From Chryseobacterium sp. G0201 (GTDB lineage Bacteria > Bacteroidota > Bacteroidia > Flavobacteriales > Weeksellaceae), in NCBI RefSeq assembly GCF_003815655.1, contig NZ_CP033917.1, forward strand, positions 1,922,001 through 1,986,000: a stretch of 64,000 bases of DNA, written 5' to 3'. This document shows positions 1 through 7,925 of this stretch, piece after piece. The position numbers and the translations under genes are program-made. How positions within the stretch are numbered: the first letter of the stretch is position 1; each line of letters opens with the position of its first letter. Below the pieces are notes generated by a model. That model was not told where the DNA came from, did not search any database, and saw only the letters and a list, made by a program, of their open reading frames with translations.

Positions 1-411
1 AGTATTGGAACAGCTTTTGAAAATCAAAGTAAGACGATTCCGATTCATTGTAAAGTGAAAGGAAATAAAAATGGCTTGATCGATGGGATGAACGCGACAG
101 CTGTCGTAAGTTTAAATAATCAATTAATGCCTGCTGTTCCCAATACCGCCATCACAAGCGCTGACGGAAAAGATTATATTTTTCTTGTAAATGATAAAAA
201 ATCGGAAGATCATAAAGATGAAAAAACTCAGGAAAAACACAACGAAAAAACCGTTAACTTTGAGAAAGTAGAAGTAGTAAAAGGAACTTCAGAAATGGGT
301 TACACAGCAATTACGCCTGTGAAATCGATTCCTGAAAGTGCGAAAATTGCTACAAAAGGAGCGTTTTTCATTAATGCTAAACTGACAAATTCCGGAGAGC
401 ACGAACATTAA
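1..411 (+). CDS. RND efflux periplasmic adaptor subunit (CusB/HlyD type), C-terminal part only
   Basis: The reading frame is open from base 1, so the gene begins before the window; 136 codons remain. The fragment looks like the last beta-barrel and membrane-proximal part of a membrane fusion protein, with the usual passage of a GMNATAVVSL type strand followed by an exposed loop and VVKGTSEMGYTAI. Such proteins join an inner-membrane RND pump to an outer-membrane channel and export metal ions. A charged His/Lys/Glu loop (EDHKDEKTQEKHNEK) and the tail GEHEH suggest metal contact. The next genes are a Fur-family regulator and a P-type ATPase, which fits a metal-efflux cluster. The family call is fairly sure; the metal is inferred. 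Confidence 0.75.
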   Translation, partial: SIGTAFENQSKTIPIHCKVKGNKNGLIDGMNATAVVSLNNQLMPAVPNTAITSADGKDYIFLVNDKKSEDHKDEKTQEKHNEKTVNFEKVEVVKGTSEMGYTAITPVKSIPESAKIATKGAFFINAKLTNSGEHEH

Positions 412-422
412 TAATTGAAATC

Positions 423-842
423 ATGAAAAAAGACATCGAAAATAAATTGATCGACAAAAACACAAAACCCACAAGCATGAGGATTTTGGTGTATGATTTT
501 TTGAGTTCTCAGGAAACTGCTTTATCACTGTCGGAAATTGAAAATTATTTTGAAAATGCCGACCGAACCACAATTTATCGAACATTAAAAACCTTTGAAG
601 AAAAGGGAATTGTTCATAGTATTCAGGAAAATACAACGACAAAATACAAGCTTTGTCATGATGGTTGCGACGAGACAACACATAAAGACTGGCATCTGCA
701 TTTTTACTGTAAAATATGCAAACAGACGACTTGTAAAGAGGATATTTCAATCCCTGAAAATATTCAGACCAATTTCAGGATCGATGAAATAAGGCTTTTT
801 GCCAAAGGAATTTGCGAGAATTGTCTTGAAAGTTTGCAATAG
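423..842 (+). CDS. Fur family metal-responsive transcriptional regulator
   Basis: 139 residues, the usual Fur-family length. The N-terminal half carries the winged helix (SLSEIENYFENADRTTIYRTLKTF, with the typical DRTTIYRTL recognition helix) and the C-terminal half the dimer and metal region. Metal-ligand candidates are CHDGC, HKDWHLHFYC, a CKIC pair and a final CENC pair, the last two resembling the structural zinc site. The start lies 11 bases after the adaptor gene and the P-type ATPase follows by 45 bases, so it probably controls or is co-expressed with metal export. Whether it is Zur-like, Fur-like or PerR-like cannot be decided from sequence alone. Confidence 0.85.
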   Translation: MKKDIENKLIDKNTKPTSMRILVYDFLSSQETALSLSEIENYFENADRTTIYRTLKTFEEKGIVHSIQENTTTKYKLCHDGCDETTHKDWHLHFYCKICKQTTCKEDISIPENIQTNFRIDEIRLFAKGICENCLESLQ

Positions 843-887
843 TATTGCATTAAGTTTACATCTAATTTTGATTAAAATTATTCAGTT

Positions 888-2840
888 ATGGAAGAATGTT
901 GCAGTACAAAACCTAAAAAAGAACATAATCACAATCATGAAGGTCACGATCACGACCATTCTCATGATATGGGAGATCAATCTACGTTTCAGATGTTTAT
1001 TCCTGCGATCATTTCTTTTTCTTTATTATTAATAGGAATAGCTTTAGATTATTATATAAAACCCGATTGGTTTTCGGGCTGGATTCGCTTGGTTTGGTAT
1101 TTAATTGCTTACGTTCCTGTCGGACTTCCTGTTTTAAAAGAAGCGTATGAAAGCATTACTAAAGGTGATGTGTTTTCAGAGTTTTTTTTAATGGGAATAG
1201 CGACGGTGGGAGCTTTTTCAATCGGAGAGTATCCTGAAGGGGTCGCTGTAATGCTTTTTTATTCTGTAGGTGAAGTTTTTCAGGCAATGGCAGTCACCAG
1301 AGCAAAACGTAATATTAAATCTTTGCTTGATCAGCGTCCGGATGAGGTTACGATCTTAAAAGAAGGAAAACCTGAAATGGTAAAAGCAGAAAAAGTAAAT
1401 ATCGGTGAAATTATTCAGTTGAAATCCGGGGAAAAACTAGGATTGGACGGCGAACTGATTTCAGATAAAGCTTCGTTTAATACAGCTGCGCTTACGGGAG
1501 AAAGTAAACCGGACACAAAAATAAAAGGCGAAACGGTACTGGCAGGAATGATCAATCTAAATACAGTAAGTCAGGTAAAAGTAACGACAGCCTATAAAGA
1601 CAGTAAGCTAAGTAAAATTCTAGAAATGGTTCAGAATGCGACAGCTCAAAAGGCTCCGACAGAACTTTTCATCAGAAAATTTGCGAAAATTTATACTCCG
1701 ATTGTTGTATTTCTTGCGATTGGAATTACTTTGTTGCCTTACTTTTTTGTAGCCGATTATCAGTTTAGAGATTGGTTGTATAGAGCGTTGATCTTCCTTG
1801 TAATCTCTTGTCCGTGTGCTTTGGTGATTTCAATTCCGTTAGGATATTTCGGAGGAATTGGAGCAGGAAGTAGAAACGGAATTTTATTTAAAGGAAGTAA
1901 TTTCTTAGATGTTCTCGCAAATGTTCAAAATGTGGTGATGGATAAAACCGGTACCATGACGGAAGGAGTTTTCAAAGTTCAGGAAGTTAATTTTAAGACT
2001 GAGTTCAATAAAGATGAAATTTTAAAATTTGTCAATGCGCTAGAAAGTCAAAGTACACATCCTGTTGCAACAGCGATTCATGATTTTGTAGGAGAAATTG
2101 ATCATTCTATTCAATTAGAAAATGTGGAAGAAATTGCAGGTCATGGTTTAAAAGCAACCATCAACGGAAAAGAATTATTGGTTGGGAATTTCAAATTAAT
2201 GGATAAGTTCAATATCAAATATGAAATCAAACCTGAAAATATAGTCTACACGTTGATTGCCATTGCTTACGATAAACAATTTGTAGGGTATCTTACGATT
2301 GCAGATAGTATCAAGGAAGATGCTCAATTAACGATCAATAAATTAAAAGCATTGAATGTACAAACCACCATGTTGAGTGGCGACAAAACTTCCGTTGTAA
2401 AATATGTGGCCAATCAATTGGGAATTCAAAATGCCTACGGAGATTTACTTCCCGAAGATAAAGTAAATAAAGTCAAAGAGATCAAAGCCAAAAATCAAAC
2501 AGTAGCTTTTGTGGGTGATGGAGTAAATGATGCTCCGGTTGTGGCTCTAAGCGATGTCGGTATCGCCATGGGCGGATTAGGAAGTGATGCAACGATCGAA
2601 ACTGCCGATGTAGTAATCCAGGATGATATGCCGAGCAAAATCCCAATGGCGATCAATATCGGAAAGCAGACGAAAAAAATAGTATGGCAGAATATCATTC
2701 TTGCATTTGCAGTAAAAGCTGTTGTTTTAATATTGGGAGCAGGAGGTTTGGCAACCATGTGGGAAGCTGTTTTTGCCGATGTTGGAGTTGCTTTATTGGC
2801 TATTTTAAATGCTGTTAGAATTCAGAAAATGAAGTTTTGA
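888..2840 (+). CDS. Heavy-metal P1B-type ATPase, zinc/cadmium/cobalt type
   Basis: 650 residues. Instead of a ferredoxin-like metal-binding domain, the N-terminus has a CC pair (MEECCSTKP) and a His-rich stretch (HNHNHEGHDHDHSHD). The CPC translocation motif is at residues 308-310 in the form SCPCALVIS, the version typical of Zn/Cd/Pb pumps, and not the CPCALGL form of copper pumps. The phosphorylation motif DKTGTMTEG starts near residue 352, the HP motif is in STHPVATAI, and the hinge GDGVNDAP is near 543. The last membrane helix has ADVGVALLAILNAVR, as in ZntA. It pumps metal from cytoplasm to periplasm using ATP. It follows the Fur-family gene and ends before a strong terminator. Confidence 0.93.
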   Translation: MEECCSTKPKKEHNHNHEGHDHDHSHDMGDQSTFQMFIPAIISFSLLLIGIALDYYIKPDWFSGWIRLVWYLIAYVPVGLPVLKEAYESITKGDVFSEFFLMGIATVGAFSIGEYPEGVAVMLFYSVGEVFQAMAVTRAKRNIKSLLDQRPDEVTILKEGKPEMVKAEKVNIGEIIQLKSGEKLGLDGELISDKASFNTAALTGESKPDTKIKGETVLAGMINLNTVSQVKVTTAYKDSKLSKILEMVQNATAQKAPTELFIRKFAKIYTPIVVFLAIGITLLPYFFVADYQFRDWLYRALIFLVISCPCALVISIPLGYFGGIGAGSRNGILFKGSNFLDVLANVQNVVMDKTGTMTEGVFKVQEVNFKTEFNKDEILKFVNALESQSTHPVATAIHDFVGEIDHSIQLENVEEIAGHGLKATINGKELLVGNFKLMDKFNIKYEIKPENIVYTLIAIAYDKQFVGYLTIADSIKEDAQLTINKLKALNVQTTMLSGDKTSVVKYVANQLGIQNAYGDLLPEDKVNKVKEIKAKNQTVAFVGDGVNDAPVVALSDVGIAMGGLGSDATIETADVVIQDDMPSKIPMAINIGKQTKKIVWQNIILAFAVKAVVLILGAGGLATMWEAVFADVGVALLAILNAVRIQKMKF

Positions 2841-3204
2841 TGAGGTTGGAAGAAGGAAGATGGATGCATGAAGGTTATCGACATTTAAGTATTATCAGAT
2901 AAAAACAGGTTAAATTATCAATAGGAACGGGCTTTAGCCCGTTTTTTTTATTAAAACTATTCTATTGGCTTTAGCCAAAACTTAATGTACCTTCTCAGAT
3001 AATACGGATTAGCGAAGATGATTGCGCATATTTTCTTTTATAAAAATTAAAACACAATCATCTGTGTAAATTTATGTAATCTGTGGAAAAATAAAATCCA
3101 AAGCCTTTTACCAACAAACAATCACCAACCAGAAAAATGACTTTCATCATAAATCAATTAGAAAAACAAATTTCAGTAGTATATTTGTAGAACAGAATTG
3201 AGCA
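2841..3204. repeat. Intergenic spacer with repeat-like tracts
   Basis: This 364-base gap holds no gene that I can support. It starts with a purine-rich tract (ggaagaaggaagatgga, about 2848-2865), has the terminator at 2926-2949, and near 3049-3092 a stretch of the form caatcatctgtgtaaat followed by atgtaatctgtgg. I recognise tracts like these as recurrent intergenic filler in related genomes, but only one copy is in this window, so the repeat status is inferred. Confidence 0.35.
2926..2949 (+). terminator. Rho-independent terminator after the P-type ATPase
   Basis: Perfect 7-bp stem AACGGGC (2926-2932) and GCCCGTT (2937-2943) with a TTTA loop and a run of T. A second smaller palindrome, TTGGCT-TT-AGCCAA (2965-2978), lies just downstream. 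Confidence 0.85.
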
Positions 3205-3567
3205 TTGAAGTTTTTCATTTCCATATTTGTTATTTTCACCATTGCATTACGACCAGTTTTGCCATTGATAAATTATGCGGTAAACTATGATTACATCGTC
3301 AAAAATCTTTGCGAAAACAGAAATGTGCCCCAATCTACCTGTAAAGGGAAATGCTACGTCGAAAAAGAATTAGCAAAAACAGAAAAACAATCCAACAATT
3401 CTCAAAATATTAAAATTGCGGGATTAGATGTTTTCTTATCTAACGAAATATTTTCATTTTCAAATAAAAACTTATCAGATATTTCAATAAAAAATCCTGA
3501 TTCGGACTATCATAATTTTCATATTTCAGAATATTCTTCCCGAATATTTCGTCCTCCTTTAGCTTAA
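3205..3567 (+). CDS. Small membrane-anchored Cys-containing protein (paralog of the one at 5512)
   Basis: 120 residues starting at TTG. An in-frame stop lies two codons upstream (3199-3201), so no earlier start exists, and the protein aligns from residue 1 with its paralog at 5512-5886, which supports the TTG start. One N-terminal hydrophobic segment is followed by RPVLPL, then NYAVNYDYI, LC, TCKGKCYVEKELAK, and a C-terminal IFRPP. The shared parts are RP..PL, YAVNYDYI, LC.N, P...C.GKCY..KELAK and S.IFRPP. I do not know a function. Its place directly before the YHS and SCO genes suggests copper handling or a related redox job, with the three cysteines as possible ligands. Confidence 0.75.
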   Translation: MKFFISIFVIFTIALRPVLPLINYAVNYDYIVKNLCENRNVPQSTCKGKCYVEKELAKTEKQSNNSQNIKIAGLDVFLSNEIFSFSNKNLSDISIKNPDSDYHNFHISEYSSRIFRPPLA

Positions 3568-3778
3568 ATCTTATTTTTAAACTAAATTTATAGTTAACTT
3601 TTCAACCGTTGAGGTTTAATTAAGTTTTTAAAAGTGTTAAGAAAGACTCCGTATTAAGTTGAGTGCTTAAAAAATCAATATGATTTTCTTAATGTTTCAA
3701 ACTCGAATTACTATTAAATTTAGTTTAAATCTCAATCAACTTCATTCAATACTAACATTAATTTCAATTTAATTTAAA

Positions 3779-4054
3779 ATGAAATCAAAAATTATTTTAA
3801 CAGCATTATTGTCTGTTTCACTAATTGCTTGTGCCCAGGAAACGCCTAAAGTAAAGCATAAAAAGAGTACTACTTCTTCAAAATCAGATACAAAAAAAGT
3901 GAAATTTGCCAACGTTGAAGACCCAATCTGTCATATGCCAACAGAAGCAAATATGAAAGATACAGCAGTCTATAAAAATAAAACGTACGGTTTTTGCAGT
4001 GTCTACTGTAAGGACGAGTTCAAAAAAAATCCTGAGAAGTATGCCCAGAAATAA
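3779..4054 (+). CDS. YHS domain lipoprotein
   Basis: 91 residues. A type II signal peptide ends in a lipobox (SLIAC, Cys near residue 18), so the protein should be membrane-anchored outside the cytoplasm. A Lys/Ser-rich linker leads to a YHS domain: DPICHMPT, AVYKNKTYGFCS, VYCKDEFKKNPEKY. The cysteines in DPICHM and FCSVYC are the usual metal-binding residues of this domain, which occurs in heavy-metal ATPases and in stand-alone metal-binding proteins. Its last 14 bases overlap the start of the SCO gene, so the two are very probably translated together. The bound metal is likely copper, by context. Confidence 0.85.
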   Translation: MKSKIILTALLSVSLIACAQETPKVKHKKSTTSSKSDTKKVKFANVEDPICHMPTEANMKDTAVYKNKTYGFCSVYCKDEFKKNPEKYAQK

Positions 4055-4724
4055 TAATACAAATAAAGGGACAAAAAGCAAAGTGATTATTCCAATTGCT
4101 GTGATTGCTTTACTTTTCTTGGGTATTGGGATCGGGATGAGTTATTTTAAAAAGAACTTATATACCGTGATGAAGGTTCCGGATTTTGAATTGACTGATC
4201 AAAACAACAAGAAAATCACCAATAAAGATATGCTTGGAAAAGTCTATTTAGTAGAATTTTTCTTCAGCAGATGTCCAACGATTTGTCCTGTGATGAACAG
4301 CAATATGAGAGCAATCGAAGATGAAATCAATAATCCTGAATTTGGAATCATTTCCATAAGCATAGATCCTGAAAATGATACTCCTGAATTACTGAAGCAA
4401 CATGCTAAAAGAATTGGAGTAAAATCTCCTAACTGGCATTTCTTAACAGGGAATAGAGATTATATCGGAAAACTTGCAGATCAGTTTGATATTTATGTTG
4501 GTGACAAAGAAGATGAAGGAGAAAATCTTAACCACAGTGGAATGATTGCTCTCGTGGACAAAGAAGGGAGTATCCGTTGCAGATATAATAAGGATAATAT
4601 GCCGATTTTATATTATTCTGGTTTAAATTATGAAGATGCAGAAGGAAAGATCCCAAAATTGACAGGTAAATATCATCCCGACAGAGAACTATTGATCGAG
4701 GATATTAAGAAATTGTTGAAATAA
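4041..4724 (+). CDS. SCO1/SenC family copper-dependent thioredoxin-fold protein
   Basis: 227 residues from the ATG at 4041, which I prefer to a GTG-type start further upstream because it gives a short basic N-terminus and one membrane helix (VIIPIAVIALLFLGIGIGM). The thioredoxin-fold domain carries the SCO copper site: CPTIC with Cys78 and Cys82, and a distal His165 in LNHSG. SISIDPENDTPE is another family signature. SCO proteins deliver copper to cytochrome c oxidase CuA or act in thiol redox. The gene overlaps the YHS lipoprotein by 14 bases. No oxidase gene is in the window, so a copper-chaperone role outside oxidase assembly stays open. Confidence 0.9.
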   Translation: MPRNNNTNKGTKSKVIIPIAVIALLFLGIGIGMSYFKKNLYTVMKVPDFELTDQNNKKITNKDMLGKVYLVEFFFSRCPTICPVMNSNMRAIEDEINNPEFGIISISIDPENDTPELLKQHAKRIGVKSPNWHFLTGNRDYIGKLADQFDIYVGDKEDEGENLNHSGMIALVDKEGSIRCRYNKDNMPILYYSGLNYEDAEGKIPKLTGKYHPDRELLIEDIKKLLK

Positions 4725-4833
4725 GGGCGGGAAGCTAGATGATGGAAGAGGGAAGTTATTAAAAGCATAGTCGTAAACTTCCAGCCTCCAGCTACCAACT
4801 TCCAGCCAAATATAAACCATAAAACAAAACGTT
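4725..4833. repeat. Intergenic purine/pyrimidine repeat tract
   Basis: The gap after the SCO gene holds a purine-rich tract (gggaagctagatgatggaag, from about 4729) followed by a complementary-type pyrimidine tract (about 4779-4806) in which aacttccagc occurs and cttccagc recurs. It resembles the purine-rich tract at 2848-2865. I see no ORF. The call as a dispersed repeat is inferred. Confidence 0.35.
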
Positions 4834-5508
4834 ATGAAGATTATGAAAATAGCTGCTCTAAGTGCAGTTTTTGCAGCGCAATTTGCGTTCGCACAGTTTA
4901 AGCAGACACCTTTACCATATGCATACAATGCGTTGGAAGGTTCTATTGATGCGCAAACGATGGAGATCCATTATTCAAAGCATGCGGCTGCGTATGTTGC
5001 TAATTTGAATAAAGCAATTGCGGGAACCCCACAGGAAAAACAAACCTTATTTCAGATTCTTTCTCAGGTTTCTAAATCGACTCCTGCAGTAAGAAACAAC
5101 GCGGGTGGACACTATAACCACGAGCTTTTCTGGACGATGCTTACGCCTGAAAAAAATACGCAACCTTCAGCAAAATTAGCGAAAGCAATTACGGAAAGCT
5201 TCGGAAGTATGGATGCTTTCAAAGAAAAAATGGGCAAAGCAGGAGCAGATCGTTTCGGTTCCGGATGGGCTTGGCTTTCTGTTGATAAAAACGGAAAATT
5301 ATTCGTTTCTTCAACGCCAAATCAGGATAATCCTTTGATGGATGTTGTAGAAGAAAAAGGAACTCCGATCTTAGGAATTGATGTTTGGGAACATGCTTAT
5401 TATTTGAAATATCAAAACAAAAGAGCAGATTATCTTGCAGCGATCTGGAATGTGCTAAACTGGAAATCAGTGAGCCAAAGATATGAAGATGCAGTAAGCA
5501 AGAAATAA
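4834..5508 (+). CDS. Exported Fe/Mn superoxide dismutase
   Basis: 224 residues. The first 20 residues form a Sec signal peptide ending AFAQF, so this enzyme acts in the periplasm or outside and not in the cytoplasm; a second ATG three codons later would give the same mature protein. The mature part is a standard iron/manganese superoxide dismutase: metal ligands His46 in MEIHYSKH, a His in HYNHELFW, and Asp and His in DVWEHAYYLKYQNKRADYL. It converts superoxide to hydrogen peroxide and oxygen. The next gene starts 3 bases after the stop, so the two are co-transcribed; the small-protein partner ties it to the metal genes around it. Confidence 0.93.
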   Translation: MKIMKIAALSAVFAAQFAFAQFKQTPLPYAYNALEGSIDAQTMEIHYSKHAAAYVANLNKAIAGTPQEKQTLFQILSQVSKSTPAVRNNAGGHYNHELFWTMLTPEKNTQPSAKLAKAITESFGSMDAFKEKMGKAGADRFGSGWAWLSVDKNGKLFVSSTPNQDNPLMDVVEEKGTPILGIDVWEHAYYLKYQNKRADYLAAIWNVLNWKSVSQRYEDAVSKK

Positions 5509-5511
5509 TTC

Positions 5512-5886
5512 ATGAACTTAATTTGCAGCATATTTCTCACTTTATTTGTGGTATTCAGACCTCTGGTACCATTGGTGGAGTATGCTGTAAATTATGATTA
5601 TATCGCGAATGTTCTGTGTATCAACAAAAGCAAACCCGAGCTTCACTGTAACGGAAAATGTTACCTGAGCAAAGAGCTTGCAAAAACCAATAATACCGAT
5701 TCTTCGCCTTTAAACAAAACAAAAAATTCAGGACAGAAATTATTGGATATTTATATTCTTCCTGACATTGCAGAAATTCAAAATACAGAGAAAATATCTC
5801 TCTTTAATTTCAAATTTTCTTATAAAACAGAATATTCTTTTCTGTTTTTATATTCTATTTTCAGACCTCCGGTTTTTAGTGTATAA
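5512..5886 (+). CDS. Small membrane-anchored Cys-containing protein (paralog of the one at 3205)
   Basis: 124 residues from ATG at 5512, 3 bases after the superoxide dismutase stop. Like the protein at 3205 it has one N-terminal hydrophobic segment, FRPLVPL, YAVNYDYI, VLCIN, HCNGKCYLSKELAK and a C-terminal SIFRPP. The middle linker is Asn/Ser/Lys-rich and not conserved. The function is unknown to me. The cysteine pattern LC, then C-x-GKC, is strictly kept between the two copies, and both copies sit beside genes for copper or redox proteins outside the cytoplasm, so a metal-binding or thiol role is plausible. Confidence 0.75.
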   Translation: MNLICSIFLTLFVVFRPLVPLVEYAVNYDYIANVLCINKSKPELHCNGKCYLSKELAKTNNTDSSPLNKTKNSGQKLLDIYILPDIAEIQNTEKISLFNFKFSYKTEYSFLFLYSIFRPPVFSV

Positions 5887-5898
5887 TCTTATCTATTT

Positions 5899-6027
5899 GG
5901 GCGATCCCCTTTCCCTGGCTTTTCTACCCGCTCGGGTCGGGCTGTCCACTCATATCTTTTTTTAGATCCTTCCTTACGTCAGAATCTAAAAAAAGGATAA
6001 CCGCTTCCATCCCTATCGCGATGGGCG
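5899..6027. repeat. Structured intergenic repeat element with three hairpins
   Basis: About 129 bases, richer in G and C than the surroundings and without an ORF. It holds ACCCG-CT-CGGGT (5926-5937), a near-perfect inverted repeat TATCTTTTTTTAGAT (5953-5967) against ATCTAAAAAAAGGATA (5984-5999), and the palindrome CCCTATCG-CGATGGG (6011-6025). I recognise this type as a dispersed element of Chryseobacterium-like genomes; only one copy is seen here. It lies in the leader of the MbnP operon. Confidence 0.6.
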
Positions 6028-6059
6028 TATCAACATATTATAACACTAAAAAATCAACA

Positions 6060-6887
6060 ATGAAAATTTATAAATTTTTATCATTATTCTGTATTGCCAT
6101 TACTGTATTCACCTTAACTTCTTGTCGAAATAATGACGACGATGATTCAACCAATGAAACTCCGGGAAATCTTCAGATAAAATTTGAAAACGGGTTTAAT
6201 AATCTGGGAGATATTGTTTTAAATCAAACCACGCAAACTTCTTCGCAAGGACAAAAACATCAGTTTTCTGCGCTAAAATATGTGGTGAGCAACATCAGTT
6301 TATTCGATGAAAACGGAAACGAATTTAAATATAATGAAAATAATCCTGATAAAGGTGCTTTTATCGTAGACCAAGCCGACGCGGTAGCCGGAATTATTTA
6401 TCTTAACCTAAATGGAGTTCCAAAAAACAATTATAAAAAAATAAAATTCGGATTGGGAATCAGTCAAAAAGCTTATCTGTTGGGACAAGACGGACAGGCA
6501 GAATTCTGGAATAAAGCCAAGCAGAAAGGAATGTCATGGTCTTGGGCAGCCGGCTATGTTTTCGTAAAACTGGAAGGGAAATACGGAACAAGTTCTCCTG
6601 TTACAGAGTTTATGAACCACACCGGAAACATGGGAAATACAACAGCAAATAATACACCCGATCTTTACCGAGAAGTTACGTTGAATCTTCCGACTACAGC
6701 AAGAGTTACGAGTAAAATTACGCCGTCCATTCATATTCTGGCAGATCTTAATCAATATCTGAGTGGAGAAACTCCGCTTACTTTGACTTCTACCAATGAC
6801 ATGATGATGGGCTCTAGTCAGCATTTGGTGAGCGTAACAAACAATTTAACGAAGATGTTTAAAGTAGATCACGTTCACAATGATTAA
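6060..6887 (+). CDS. MbnP family lipoprotein
   Basis: 275 residues from ATG at 6060; an earlier in-frame ATG at 6021 lies inside the repeat element and would spoil the signal peptide, so I reject it. The lipobox is TLTSC. The body has the pattern of MbnP-type proteins: LQIKFENGFN near the start, ALKYVVSNISLFD, and the Trp-rich segment MSWSWAAGYVFVKLEG with Trp160 and Trp162. In this family, first described beside methanobactin genes, a partner diheme enzyme (MbnH) oxidises a tryptophan to kynurenine and the protein binds copper. The partner gene overlaps it by 8 bases. An Asp run (NNDDDDS) follows the lipid-anchored Cys. Confidence 0.82.
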   Translation: MKIYKFLSLFCIAITVFTLTSCRNNDDDDSTNETPGNLQIKFENGFNNLGDIVLNQTTQTSSQGQKHQFSALKYVVSNISLFDENGNEFKYNENNPDKGAFIVDQADAVAGIIYLNLNGVPKNNYKKIKFGLGISQKAYLLGQDGQAEFWNKAKQKGMSWSWAAGYVFVKLEGKYGTSSPVTEFMNHTGNMGNTTANNTPDLYREVTLNLPTTARVTSKITPSIHILADLNQYLSGETPLTLTSTNDMMMGSSQHLVSVTNNLTKMFKVDHVHND

Positions 6888-7923
6888 AATAATTAAAACG
6901 GGGATTATTCTTTTCTCTTTTCTAAATATTGTGTCGTGTTCTGATGAGGTAATTGAGCCGTTGGAAAAAGACGAAGCCTACAACTTGGAGTTTCCTTCCT
7001 ATTTTTCTGAATTGACTTTTGATCAATCAGGAAATCCAATTACGAAAAAAGGAGTAGAGCTGGGACGAAAATTATTCTATGAAGGCAGACTTTCACGAAA
7101 CAATACCATTTCATGTGGCTTCTGTCATATTCAGGAAAATGCATTTACCCATCACGGTCACACAGTAAGTCATGGTGTTGATGATCGAATTGGAATCAGA
7201 AATGCTCCGGCGATTCAGAATATGGCATTTTTAAAACGATATATGTGGGACGGAGTCATTCATAATCTCAACGAACAACCCATTATTCCCATCACAGATG
7301 CGAATGAAATGGATAGTTCGATGCCTGAAGTAATTTCAAAATTAAGCGCAGATTCTAAGTATAAAAAACTTTTCAAATCAGCGTATGGCGATGAAAGTAT
7401 CACAGGGGAAAGGGTGTTAAAAGCGTTGTCACAATTTATGGCGACGATGATTTCTGCAGATTCAAAGTATGACAGATTTAAGCAAGGAAAAGAAAATTTC
7501 ACCTCAGAAGAAACTCAGGGAATGAATTTATTTCAGCAGAAATGTGCTTCCTGCCACAGTGGAGAATTATTTACAGATGAAAGTTTCAGAAATACAGGAA
7601 TGTATTACAATACGCAATTCAAAGATGCCGGACGATATCGAGTGACGCTTGATCAAAATGATTGGATGAAATTCCGTGTTCCAAGTTTGCGAAATATTGA
7701 ATATACTGCCCCGTACATGCATGACGGAAGATTTTACACACTAAATGCAGTACTTAATTTCTATTCAGATAATGTGGAAGATAATCCTAATCTTGATCCT
7801 CAATTAAAACAAAACGGACATGTCGGAATTGCGATGAACGATCAGGAAAAGATTTTTATTATCGCCTTTTTGAAAACACTGTCTGATAAAAACTTCATTT
7901 CAAATCCAAAATTTGCTGAGTAA
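6880..7923 (+). CDS. MbnH-like diheme cytochrome c peroxidase / MauG family lipoprotein
   Basis: 347 residues with a lipobox (FLNIVSC). Two heme c attachment motifs are visible, CGFCH at residues 79-83 and CASCH at 222-226, as expected for a diheme enzyme of the bacterial cytochrome c peroxidase and MauG superfamily. Other family features are RNAPAIQNMAF, MWDGVIHNL and FRVPSLRNIEYTAPYMHDGRF. The start overlaps the MbnP gene by 8 bases, which points to the MbnH role of oxidising a tryptophan of MbnP rather than simple peroxide removal. That role is inferred from the gene pair. The beta-barrel gene follows 2 bases later. Confidence 0.88.
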   Translation: MIKIIKTGIILFSFLNIVSCSDEVIEPLEKDEAYNLEFPSYFSELTFDQSGNPITKKGVELGRKLFYEGRLSRNNTISCGFCHIQENAFTHHGHTVSHGVDDRIGIRNAPAIQNMAFLKRYMWDGVIHNLNEQPIIPITDANEMDSSMPEVISKLSADSKYKKLFKSAYGDESITGERVLKALSQFMATMISADSKYDRFKQGKENFTSEETQGMNLFQQKCASCHSGELFTDESFRNTGMYYNTQFKDAGRYRVTLDQNDWMKFRVPSLRNIEYTAPYMHDGRFYTLNAVLNFYSDNVEDNPNLDPQLKQNGHVGIAMNDQEKIFIIAFLKTLSDKNFISNPKFAE

Positions 7924-7925
7924 AC

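Noticed and set aside
421..750. 109-codon ORF on the minus strand inside the Fur-family gene
   Set aside because: It is antisense to a clear Fur domain and has no family features or upstream signal.
888..2840. Copper type for the P-type ATPase
   Set aside because: The CPC motif is followed by ALVIS and not ALGLA, and the last helix has the DxG pattern of zinc/cadmium pumps.
6021..6059. ATG at 6021 as start of the MbnP gene
   Set aside because: It belongs to the palindrome of the repeat element and would place 13 extra residues before a complete lipoprotein signal.
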